A DNA stretch of 5,369 nucleotides from Pseudomonadota bacterium. GTDB lineage: Bacteria; Desulfobacterota; Anaeroferrophillalia; Anaeroferrophillales; Tharpellaceae. The stretch spans positions 1-5,369 of the forward strand of contig WFRT01000252.1 of NCBI GenBank assembly GCA_015486445.1, given 5' to 3'. The first letter of the stretch is position 1, and every line of letters begins with the position of its first letter. Below the pieces are notes generated by a model. The model searched no databases and had not been told where the DNA came from. It was given only the letters and a program-made list of their open reading frames with translations. A program made the translations under genes and the position numbers. Shown one piece after another: positions 1 to 5,298 of this stretch.

Positions 1-10
1 TATCCCCCTT

Positions 11-39
11 GTCGACCGGGTCTTGAAACCCCGGTCGAC
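11..39. repeat. Perfect 10-bp inverted repeat (potential hairpin) in the rnhB leader
   Basis: GTCGACCGGG (11-20) and CCCGGTCGAC (30-39) are exact reverse complements separated by 9 nt, so the RNA could form a strong GC-rich stem-loop. No T-run follows on either strand, so it does not look like a canonical intrinsic terminator. The loop contains the TTG at 23-25, a possible far-upstream start for rnhB, which would be buried in the hairpin. The 9-mer CGGGTCTTG in this region (17-25) recurs at 42-50. The role is unknown; it could be a leader or attenuator structure or the end of an upstream transcript. Confidence 0.6.
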
Positions 40-79
40 TGCGGGTCTTGCCGGGGCTTGCCGAAAAGAGGCCAGGCGA

Positions 80-691
80 TTGTCCGAAGCTGAGCTCAGA
101 GCCCTGCCGGGACTTTTTGCCCGGCTGGGCCGGCCGTTGCTTGCCGGAGTTGACGAGGTCGGCCGCGGCTGCCTGGCCGGTCCGGTGGTCGCCGCCGCCG
201 TGGTCCTGCCGGCCGGATTTGATCCGGCGGGAATCGATGATTCCAAAAGCGTCGGAGCCCGCCGGCGGGAAGAGCTCTTCGACCGGCTGGTGAACTCCGG
301 GGCGGTGATCGGACTGGGGCAGGTTTCGGCCGCGGAGGTGGACCGGATCAACGTCCTGCAGGCTTCGCTGGCGGCGATGGTCAAAGCCCTGACCTCTCTC
401 CGGCTGGTTTGCGACATGGTGGTCGTTGACGGGCGCCAGCCCCTGCCGCTTTCCCTTCCCCAGTATCCCCTGGTCCGGGGAGATTCCCGCTGCCTGCCGG
501 TTGCCGCCGCCTCGATTGTCGCCAAGGTCGTCCGCGACCGGCAGCTGATCCATTACGACCGACGTTTCCCCGGGTACGGTTTCGCCCGGCACAAGGGATA
601 CGGCACCGTGGCCCATCGCCGGGCCCTGTCCGAACTCGGTCCCTGCATTCTGCACCGGCGCAGCTTTCGGTGTACTTTACCCGGAAAATGA
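80..691 (+). CDS. rnhB: Ribonuclease HII
   Basis: RNase HII cleaves the RNA strand of RNA-DNA hybrids and nicks 5' of single ribonucleotides embedded in DNA, acting in the cytoplasm in replication and repair. Numbered from TTG 80 (203 aa, close to the usual ~200), the conserved GVDEVGRG motif carries catalytic D25 and E26. DSK follows at 54-56, the third acidic residue is D117 in VVVDG, and the fourth is D135 in GDSR. The AAASIVAKVVRDR helix, GYGFARHKGYGT and the C-terminal HRRSF are also present, so all four metal-binding acids of the family are intact. Start choice: TTG 80 has an AGAGG ribosome-binding site at 67-71 with 8-nt spacing. The frame is open back to the window edge, and TTG 23 would add 19 residues, but TTG 23 lacks a ribosome-binding site and sits in a hairpin loop. 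The function call is secure; the start is less so. Confidence 0.95.
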   Translation: MSEAELRALPGLFARLGRPLLAGVDEVGRGCLAGPVVAAAVVLPAGFDPAGIDDSKSVGARRREELFDRLVNSGAVIGLGQVSAAEVDRINVLQASLAAMVKALTSLRLVCDMVVVDGRQPLPLSLPQYPLVRGDSRCLPVAAASIVAKVVRDRQLIHYDRRFPGYGFARHKGYGTVAHRRALSELGPCILHRRSFRCTLPGK

Positions 692-694
692 AAC

Positions 695-700
695 TTTCCC
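695..700. repeat. Left target-site duplication of the palindromic element (TTTCCC)
   Basis: TTTCCC directly abuts the outer end of the left terminal inverted repeat and is repeated exactly, in the same orientation, at 939-944 abutting the right end. An identical direct 6-mer precisely at both edges is what a 6-bp target-site duplication looks like. Confidence 0.75.
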
Positions 701-714
701 GGTAACTATTCAGC
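701..714 (+). repeat. Left terminal inverted repeat
   Basis: GGTAACTATTCAGC is an exact reverse complement of 925-938. Pairing stops at both edges: base 700 (C) faces 939 (T), and base 715 (C) faces 924 (A). The 14-bp limit is therefore sharp, and the outer limit coincides with the TTTCCC direct repeat. Confidence 0.8.
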
Positions 715-787
715 CGAATACGGGGTCGGGCGCGGTTTTTCTTCGCTAAGCGTTAAGATTTCTGTTTTTCCAGCGCTCGCTCCGCCC

Positions 788-825
788 GCATTGCAAAACT
801 CGCTACGCTCAAACAGTTGCAATGC
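788..825. repeat. Central hairpin of the palindromic element
   Basis: GCATTGCAA (788-796) and TTGCAATGC (817-825) form a perfect 9-bp stem at the core of the element, with a 20-nt loop. Inside the loop AACT (797-800) could also pair with AGTT (815-818) in an alternative register. This is the apex of the element's nested stem. Confidence 0.7.
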
Positions 826-894
826 TTATGGGCTCCCGCTCACTGGGAAAAACGACGAAATCTTTCCGAAATCGCTCCGAAAAACCACCCCCGC

Positions 895-912
895 CCCCTC
901 CTGAAAGAGGGG
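895..912. repeat. Small secondary hairpin in the right arm of the element
   Basis: CCCCTC (895-900) and GAGGGG (907-912) form a perfect 6-bp stem around a CTGAAA loop. The left arm has no counterpart, and this accounts for most of the roughly 20-bp asymmetry of the palindrome. No T-tract follows on either strand, so I do not call it a terminator. Confidence 0.55.
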
Positions 913-924
913 AGATAGAATTTA

Positions 925-938
925 GCTGAATAGTTACC
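925..938 (-). repeat. Right terminal inverted repeat
   Basis: GCTGAATAGTTACC is the exact reverse complement of 701-714 and is followed directly by the second TTTCCC copy. It ends 22 bases before the yraN start codon. Confidence 0.8.
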
Positions 939-944
939 TTTCCC
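939..944. repeat. Right target-site duplication of the palindromic element (TTTCCC)
   Basis: This is the second copy of TTTCCC, directly outside the right terminal repeat and in the same orientation as 695-700. Collapsing 695-938 to nothing would leave one copy and a 25-bp rnhB-yraN spacer. Confidence 0.75.
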
Positions 945-960
945 GAATTTGAGGCCCGCC

Positions 961-1332
961 ATGTCTGACGATCCCCGGCATACCTTTGGTGAGTGGGGGG
1001 AGGAACTGGCGGCCCGGCAACTCGAGGCTGCCGGGTTTGACGTGGTGGCCCGCGGTTTCCGTTGTCGTTTCGGTGAAATTGATATTATCGCCCGCAAGGC
1101 GGACCTGTTGATTTTCTGCGAGGTCAAGAGCCGGCGGCGGGACAGTTTTACCAGCCCTCTCGAGGCCGTTGGCCGAACCAAGCAGGCGCGCCTGGTCAAG
1201 ACCGCCGGCTGGTATCTGAACAGTCGCGGGTGGGATGGCGATGTTCGTTTCGATGTCATCGCGGTTCTGGCCCGGCCCGGCCGGCGGCCCGAGATCGAGT
1301 GGATCGAGGATGCCTTCCCCTGGTGGGAGTGA
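961..1332 (+). CDS. yraN: UPF0102 / YraN-family nuclease-fold protein
   Basis: This 123-residue protein matches the UPF0102 (YraN) family, which has a restriction-endonuclease-like PD-(D/E)xK fold and often lies next to rnhB. Its cellular role is poorly defined; a part in DNA processing is inferred from the fold. Visible family landmarks are the N-terminal GEWGEELA helix (10-17), the GEIDIIA strand with candidate metal ligand D41, and the FCEVKSR strand with E54 and K56. A conserved-looking TSPLEAVGRTKQARL segment follows, then a C-terminal DVRFDVIAV strand. ATG 961 is chosen because GAGG at 951-954 sits 6 nt upstream; an in-frame TTG at 949 would add four residues but overlaps that site. The gene lies just downstream of the palindromic insertion, and its ribosome-binding site lies outside that element. 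Confidence 0.92.
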   Translation: MSDDPRHTFGEWGEELAARQLEAAGFDVVARGFRCRFGEIDIIARKADLLIFCEVKSRRRDSFTSPLEAVGRTKQARLVKTAGWYLNSRGWDGDVRFDVIAVLARPGRRPEIEWIEDAFPWWE

Positions 1333-1365
1333 CAAGGCTCAAATTTTTCCCGAGAGAGTGTACCC

Positions 1366-1662
1366 ATGGTTGATGACAAGCGCAGCAACGATTACGAACC
1401 GGAAGAGGGAGGGGTCGCTGCGGAGCGTTTCAACGATCCCGAATGGATGAGCCGGGCCCTGGCGGAGCTTGATGATGATCTCAATTCGGTGACCGAGGAG
1501 TTGAAAAAATCCTATACCCGCCTGGCGGCCGGCGCGGCCCGGGTCGAGGCCGAGCTCAAGGCGGCTTTCGAGGCCGGTGACGAGATGGCTTACGAAGCTG
1601 CCAGGATCAAGAAAAATATGATTCTTGAACGCTTGCGTGAACTCGAGAGCCTGCAGTTGTGA
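1366..1662 (+). CDS. Small charged helical protein of unknown function
   Basis: I do not recognise this 98-residue protein. The first 25 or so residues are acidic and polar (MVDDKRSNDYEPEEGG), with no signal peptide or membrane segment. From about residue 25 to the end it is rich in A, E, L, K and R, with spacing typical of a long amphipathic helix or coiled coil (for example TEELKKSYTRLAAG and ILERLRELESLQL). That suggests a cytoplasmic oligomer or adaptor, but this is inference. ATG 1366 has a GAGAGAG-type ribosome-binding site (1352-1358) at about 7 nt. It starts 33 bp after yraN, and its TGA overlaps the GTG start of the HD-domain gene (GTGA, 1659-1662), so the two products are probably made together. 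Base composition resembles its neighbours. That it is a real gene is well supported by the ribosome-binding site and tight coupling. Confidence 0.82.
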   Translation: MVDDKRSNDYEPEEGGVAAERFNDPEWMSRALAELDDDLNSVTEELKKSYTRLAAGAARVEAELKAAFEAGDEMAYEAARIKKNMILERLRELESLQL

Positions 1663-2264
1663 GTTATCCTCTGGCCGAGTTTCTCTTTACCGCGGCGATG
1701 CTCAGGCGGACCCCGCGCAGCGGGCTGCAGTTTCTCGGCAGCGGCCGGGAAAGTGTGGCCGAGCATGTTTTCGAGGTCATGATTGTCGCCTTTGCCCTGG
1801 TCAAGATGGCTCGGAAGGAGGGCTTGGAGATCGATGAAAACCGGGTGCTCAAGCTCTGCCTGGTTCACGACCTGCCCGAGTCCCGGACCGGCGACCTCAA
1901 TTATGTCAACAAGAAGTATCTCAAGGTTGATGAAAAAAAGGCTCTGGACGACATGTGCCGGCCCCTTTTCTTCGGTGACGAACTGGCCGGCCTGGTGGAG
2001 GAGTTCGAAAAGCGGGAGAGCCCCGAGGCCCGCCTGGCGGCTGATGCCGACCAGATTGCCCTGATGGTGCTGTTGCGGGAAGAAAGCGATCTCGGCAACC
2101 GCCAGGCCGACAAATGGCTGGCGGTAGCCGGTCAGCGCCTGTTGACTGAAACCGGCCGCCAACTGGCCCTCGAACTCAAGGAGTGCGACTGGAGTTCCTG
2201 GTGGTTTACCAAGGACAGCCGGCAATGGTGGGTCAACGGCCGTTCTGCCGAGGAAGAAGGGTAG
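1659..2264 (+). CDS. HD-domain phosphohydrolase, YfbR/HDDC2-like (probable 5'-deoxynucleotidase)
   Basis: Proteins of this type dephosphorylate deoxyribonucleoside 5'-monophosphates in a metal-dependent reaction in the cytoplasm. The 201-residue product carries the HD metal-site order: H36 in ESVAEHVFEV, H70-D71 in LVHDLPE, E74 and D79 in the ESRTGDL stretch, and D131 in AADADQIAL. The EHV, HDLPE, GDL and DAD spacing is that of the YfbR/HDDC2 group, not of dGTPases or cyclic-di-GMP HD-GYP enzymes. The substrate is inferred from the family; close relatives act on other nucleotides. GTG 1659 is preferred because it overlaps the preceding TGA and has GAGAG at 1645-1649. The C-terminus is tryptophan-rich (WSSWWF, then QWW). 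The TAG stop abuts the ATG of the binding-protein gene, tying a nucleotide enzyme to the transport genes. Confidence 0.88.
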   Translation: MSYPLAEFLFTAAMLRRTPRSGLQFLGSGRESVAEHVFEVMIVAFALVKMARKEGLEIDENRVLKLCLVHDLPESRTGDLNYVNKKYLKVDEKKALDDMCRPLFFGDELAGLVEEFEKRESPEARLAADADQIALMVLLREESDLGNRQADKWLAVAGQRLLTETGRQLALELKECDWSSWWFTKDSRQWWVNGRSAEEEG

Positions 2265-3389
2265 ATGAAAAAATTTTTCCCGGTGCTGTTTCTGCTGTTG
2301 CTGTTTCCGGTGGCTGCGGCCGGCGCCGGGAAAACCATCGGGATACCGGTTGTCGCTCCCCTGAGCGGGCCCCTGGCATCGTTCGGCCAAGGGGTTGTGA
2401 ACGGGGCCCGGCTCAAGGCCGAGGAGTTGAACACAAACGGCGGCATTAACGGCCGGCCGGTGGCGATCCGTTTCGAGGATGACCGCTGTGATCCGCAAAC
2501 CGCCGCCGCGGTGGCCGTCAGGCTGGCCTCCGATCCCGATGTTTTTATCGTTGTCGGTCATGTCTGCAGTTCCGCGACCCTGGCCGCCCTGCCCATTTAC
2601 CGCGCCGCCGGGCTCCCGGCCATCACCCCGGCTTCAACCAATCCGGCTGTCGGCCGACTCAGTGCCATTTATTTTCGCAACGTCTATCAGGATGAGTTCC
2701 AGGGTGCTTTCCTGGCCCGCTATGTCAGCCGGGCCAGGCACTACAAAAGGGTTGCCATCCTGTTTGCCGCCAATGATTACGGGCTCGGACTCAAAGACGC
2801 TTTTGCCGCGGCGGCCCGCCGGCTGGGACTGCAGATCGTGGATTGCGAATCCTGCCCGGCCGAGCGCACCGATTTTCGGGCCCAACTGGCGAAAATCAGG
2901 GATTTAAATCCCGATGCTGTCTTTCTTGCCGGTTACGCTCCGCAGGCGAGCCTGATCGTTTCTCAGGCCCGGGGCCTGGGGATGAAATGTGTTTTTTTTG
3001 GTGCTGACGGCCTGGACGACGCCCTGATGCTGAAAAACCCGGATGCCGAAGGTCTGTTCGTCACCACCCCGTTCCTGGCCGACCGGGGCGGGGCCATGGT
3101 CCGGGATTTTGTCGAGCGCTATCGCCGCCGTTTCGGGCTTGAGCCCGACTGGTTTGCCGCCAACACCTATGACGCTGTCGGCCTGGCGGCCGCGGCTCTG
3201 GCCCGGGCCGGCTGTGACCGGGGGAAGGTATCGGCCTGGCTGGCCGCACTTGATTCGCCTGGGAACGCTTACCAGGGCATCGCCGGGCCGATCTATTTCG
3301 ATGCCCACGGTGATTGTTTGAAACCAATCTTTGTCAAGCTTGTCAGGCACGGCAGATGGGTAAGTGCCGCCGACCAGCTGCAACCGTAG
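2265..3389 (+). CDS. livJ: Periplasmic branched-chain amino-acid-type ABC substrate-binding protein (LivJ family)
   Basis: This binding protein captures the ligand in the periplasm and hands it to the LivH/LivM permease. The 374-residue product starts with MKKFF, a leucine-rich core and a likely signal-peptidase I site after A21 (AGA-GK). There is no lipobox cysteine, so it should be soluble. Family features include PLSGPLASFGQ (32-42), LNTNGGINGRPV (55-66), GHVCSSATLAALPIY (98-112) with the ligand-binding serine/threonine loop, ITPASTNP (120-127), and the second-lobe ANDYG (169-173). C75 and C101 match the conserved LivJ disulfide pair. The position that is Glu in E. coli LivJ (contacting the ligand's amino group) appears to be D248 in GADG. 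An additional C194-x-x-C197 pair is unusual. ATG 2265 follows the previous stop directly, with AAGG at 2257-2260. Leu/Ile/Val is the default ligand, but other amino acids, amides or urea cannot be excluded. Confidence 0.93.
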   Translation: MKKFFPVLFLLLLFPVAAAGAGKTIGIPVVAPLSGPLASFGQGVVNGARLKAEELNTNGGINGRPVAIRFEDDRCDPQTAAAVAVRLASDPDVFIVVGHVCSSATLAALPIYRAAGLPAITPASTNPAVGRLSAIYFRNVYQDEFQGAFLARYVSRARHYKRVAILFAANDYGLGLKDAFAAAARRLGLQIVDCESCPAERTDFRAQLAKIRDLNPDAVFLAGYAPQASLIVSQARGLGMKCVFFGADGLDDALMLKNPDAEGLFVTTPFLADRGGAMVRDFVERYRRRFGLEPDWFAANTYDAVGLAAAALARAGCDRGKVSAWLAALDSPGNAYQGIAGPIYFDAHGDCLKPIFVKLVRHGRWVSAADQLQP

Positions 3390-3400
3390 TCTTCCATTCC

Positions 3401-4315
3401 ATGCTTCATGCCCTCCTTGCCTCGTCCACGCTTTTTCTGCAGCAGCTGATCAACGGCGCTGTTCTGGGAGGCCTCTACGCCTTGATCGCGCTGGCCTACA
3501 GCCTGGTCTACGGGGTCGCGCGGCTGGTAAACTTCGCCCACGGTGAAATTTACCTGTTCGGGGCTTTCATCTTTCTCTCCCTGTTGAGCGGTTTTTTCGG
3601 CGTCGTCCTGTCGTTCGGCCCGGCCCTGCTTGGCGCTGTCGCCTTTTGCGCCCTGTTGGGGGTTTTGCTGGATAAGGTCTTTTTCCGTCCTCTGCGCCGG
3701 GCCCCGGCCCTGGCCGGCCTGATGACGACAATCGGACTCTCGGTTATCCTGCAGAATCTTGCCCTGCTCATCTGGGGCAGCCGGAGCCGGATCTTTTTCG
3801 GGGCTCTGGTTCCCGCTTTTTTCGCCCGCCCGGCCCTGCAGTCTGGCGGGCTGGTGGTCAGCTGGTTCCAGGTGATAATTATCGCCGCTACGGCGGGCAC
3901 GCTGGCCGGTCTTCAACTGCTGCTCTATCGTACCCGTTTCGGCCGGGCCGTGCGGGCGGTCAGCCAGGATCGGACGGCGGCTGCCCTGGTCGGGGTCAAT
4001 GTCGACCGGGTGGTTTCCGGGGTTTTTGCCATCGCTGCAATCCTTGCCGGCCTGGCCGGCATCATGGCCGGGTGTTACTGCAGCGCCATCTCTCCGGCAA
4101 TGGGCTATACAGCCGGCATCAAGGGCTTTTCCGCGGCCGTTGTCGGGGGGCTCGGCAGCCTTCCCGGTGCGGTTCTGGGAGGCGGCATCTGCGGTCTGGT
4201 CGAGGCTTTTGGCGCCGGTTACATCTCTTCCCCGTACCATGAGGGGCTCGTTTTCGTGACCATGATCGTGATCCTGCTGCTGAAACCGGGCGGCCTGGCG
4301 GGCCGGAAGAGTTGA
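3401..4315 (+). CDS. livH: Branched-chain amino-acid-type ABC permease, LivH family
   Basis: This is one of the two inner-membrane subunits that form the translocation channel with LivM. The 304-residue product is almost entirely hydrophobic helices. It shows the LivH hallmark GGLYALIALAYSLVYG followed by LVNFAHGE (42-49), then FFRPLRRAPALAGLMTTIGLS (94-114), and the cytoplasmic ATPase-contact loop around RAVSQDRTAAALVGV (185-199). The C-terminal half has GFSAAVVGGLGSLPGAVLGG, and the protein ends with the usual LLKPGGL segment. ATG 3401 gives the usual family length and lies 11 bp after the livJ stop. An upstream in-frame TTG at 3314 would add 29 polar residues overlapping livJ and is unlikely. 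I see no good ribosome-binding site before 3401, so translation probably depends on coupling to livJ. Confidence 0.93.
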   Translation: MLHALLASSTLFLQQLINGAVLGGLYALIALAYSLVYGVARLVNFAHGEIYLFGAFIFLSLLSGFFGVVLSFGPALLGAVAFCALLGVLLDKVFFRPLRRAPALAGLMTTIGLSVILQNLALLIWGSRSRIFFGALVPAFFARPALQSGGLVVSWFQVIIIAATAGTLAGLQLLLYRTRFGRAVRAVSQDRTAAALVGVNVDRVVSGVFAIAAILAGLAGIMAGCYCSAISPAMGYTAGIKGFSAAVVGGLGSLPGAVLGGGICGLVEAFGAGYISSPYHEGLVFVTMIVILLLKPGGLAGRKS

Positions 4316-4323
4316 TTTGCCTC

Positions 4324-5298
4324 ATGCATCCTGACGACCGTTTTTTTGGTGACTGCAAACTCTGGCTTTCTTTACTGGCGGCGGCTCTGGCCCTGCCCTG
4401 GATACCAATGGGGGCCATGGCGGCCTATGTCCTGCAGATCGCGACCCTGACCCTGCTCTACATGATCCTGGCCCAGGGGCTCAACCTCGGTTTGAGTGCG
4501 ACCGGCCTGTTCGATTTAGGCTACGTTGCCTTTTTTGCCCTCGGGGCTTATACGACCGGCATCCTGATGGTTGACTGGCACTGGAACTTCTGGCTGGTGA
4601 TACCGGTGGTCCTGTTGCAGGGAGCCCTGTGGGGTGGCCTGCGCGCGGGGCTCTTTTTCAGGCTTGAAGGTTACGGTTTTGCGGCCTGTACCTTTGCCTT
4701 TGCCGCACTCGTTATGCTCGTTATCGGCAAAGAAAGCGCTTTGACCGGGGGGATGATGGGGTTGTCCGGCATCAGCCGGCCCGAGCTTTTCGGCCAGGTT
4801 TTCACCCAGCCCCGGGAATGCTACTATCTGGTTCTGGCCTTGCTGCTTGTGGTTTTATGGGTGCTGGTGAGGGTGCGCAAATCCCGTCTCGGGCGGGCCT
4901 GGTATGCGCTTCGCGTAGACCCGGTCGCGGCCGCCTGCATGGGGATAGATACGACCCGCTACAAGTTTGCGGCATCTGTTTTGAGCGCCATGATCGGAGC
5001 CCTGGCCGGGGCTTTTTACGCGACCTGGTTCCGTTTTCTTCACCCGGACATGTTCACCTTTCGCGAATCGATCCTGGTTTTAGGCCTGGTTGCTTTTGGC
5101 GGTTACGGCAGTATCAGCGGCGCTCTGCTCGGGGCCCTGCTCCTGATTCCCTTAAGTGAAATACTGTATTTCATCCTGCCGGCCGGGCTCGGCCCCGCAC
5201 GCTTTCTGCTGTTGGGCTTGCTGGTTGTCTTGACCCTGCGGTGGCGGCCGGCCGGTCTTTTGCCGGCCTGGGGAAGGGAAGGTGAACGGCATGACTGA
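4324..5298 (+). CDS. livM: Branched-chain amino-acid-type ABC permease, LivM family
   Basis: This is the second inner-membrane channel subunit, partner of LivH. From ATG 4324 it is 324 residues with many hydrophobic helices. It shows the LivM signature GLFDLGYVAFFALGAY (61-76), SALTGGMMGLSGI (137-149), and the cytoplasmic coupling loop LGRAWYALRVDPVAAACMGI (188-207). A GGYGSISGALLGA glycine segment precedes the C-terminal RWRPAGLLP seen in LivM proteins. The coupling loop reads RVDPVAA where many relatives have an acidic RED(E)xAA, a mild divergence. Start choice is uncertain: TTG 4312 overlaps the livH TGA (TTGA) and would add four residues, while ATG 4324 lies 8 bp past that stop. GGAAGAG (4304-4310) is poorly spaced for both. 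The stop overlaps the next gene by 8 bp. Confidence 0.92.
   Translation: MHPDDRFFGDCKLWLSLLAAALALPWIPMGAMAAYVLQIATLTLLYMILAQGLNLGLSATGLFDLGYVAFFALGAYTTGILMVDWHWNFWLVIPVVLLQGALWGGLRAGLFFRLEGYGFAACTFAFAALVMLVIGKESALTGGMMGLSGISRPELFGQVFTQPRECYYLVLALLLVVLWVLVRVRKSRLGRAWYALRVDPVAAACMGIDTTRYKFAASVLSAMIGALAGAFYATWFRFLHPDMFTFRESILVLGLVAFGGYGSISGALLGALLLIPLSEILYFILPAGLGPARFLLLGLLVVLTLRWRPAGLLPAWGREGERHD
5279..5285 (+). promoter_or_regulatory. Ribosome-binding site for the gene at 5291
   Basis: AAGGTGA is a near-consensus Shine-Dalgarno sequence 5 nt before ATG 5291 and lies inside the end of livM. It is the strongest such site in the transporter part of the window and fixes the start of the truncated downstream gene. 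Confidence 0.7.

Larger units (their letters stand above)
701..938. mobile_element. MITE-like palindromic insertion element, 238 bp, non-coding
   Basis: The ends are perfect 14-bp terminal inverted repeats: GGTAACTATTCAGC at 701-714 and GCTGAATAGTTACC at 925-938. TTTCCC direct repeats lie immediately outside both ends (695-700, 939-944). The interior is a nested imperfect palindrome. GGTTTTTC 734-741 pairs with 879-886, AAGATTTC 755-762 with 857-864, TTTTTCCAG 765-773 with 843-852 (one bulged base), and GCATTGCAA 788-796 with TTGCAATGC 817-825. The remaining loop is about 20 nt. There is no plausible reading frame, so any movement would depend on a transposase supplied elsewhere. It separates rnhB from yraN without disrupting either. 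The family cannot be named from the sequence alone. Alternatives are a large REP/BIME-type repeat or a structured RNA, but the flanking duplication favours transposition. Confidence 0.75.

Noticed and set aside
23..79. Longer rnhB starting at TTG 23
   Set aside because: It has no ribosome-binding site and lies in a hairpin loop. TTG 80 has AGAGG at good spacing and gives the usual RNase HII length. Not fully excluded, because the frame is open to the window edge.
895..912. Intrinsic terminator after rnhB
   Set aside because: The stem-loop is present but no T-tract follows on either strand, and it lies inside the palindromic element.
701..938. Integron attC site or CRISPR-like repeat
   Set aside because: There is only one copy, no integrase-type core sites are evident at the ends, and there is no repeat-spacer periodicity. 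Flanking 6-bp direct repeats fit transposition better.
840..1388. Minus-strand open frame running from yraN into the palindromic element
   Set aside because: It crosses the element boundary and the yraN gene and is serine/arginine-rich with no motif. There is no sign that the element encodes a transposase on either strand.
1590..2561. Long antisense open frame (323 codons) on the minus strand
   Set aside because: It lies opposite the HD-domain gene and livJ, which have clear family motifs. Its composition is that of a GC-rich shadow frame and it contains no recognisable domain.
2991..3000. T8 tract in livJ as a phase-variation or slippage site
   Set aside because: The frame is intact through it (Val-Phe-Phe-Gly), the family normally has hydrophobic residues here, and a similar T7 run at 4341-4347 in livM is equally unremarkable. 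No repeat-based switching context is visible.
3314..3400. N-terminal extension of livH from TTG 3314
   Set aside because: It would add 29 polar residues overlapping the end of livJ, making the protein longer than the LivH norm. ATG 3401 lies just before the first hydrophobic segment.
3293..4240. Long antisense open frame (315 codons) opposite livH
   Set aside because: The translation is highly polar, rich in Q, G, R and D, as expected for the complement of a hydrophobic membrane-protein gene. No family features are visible.
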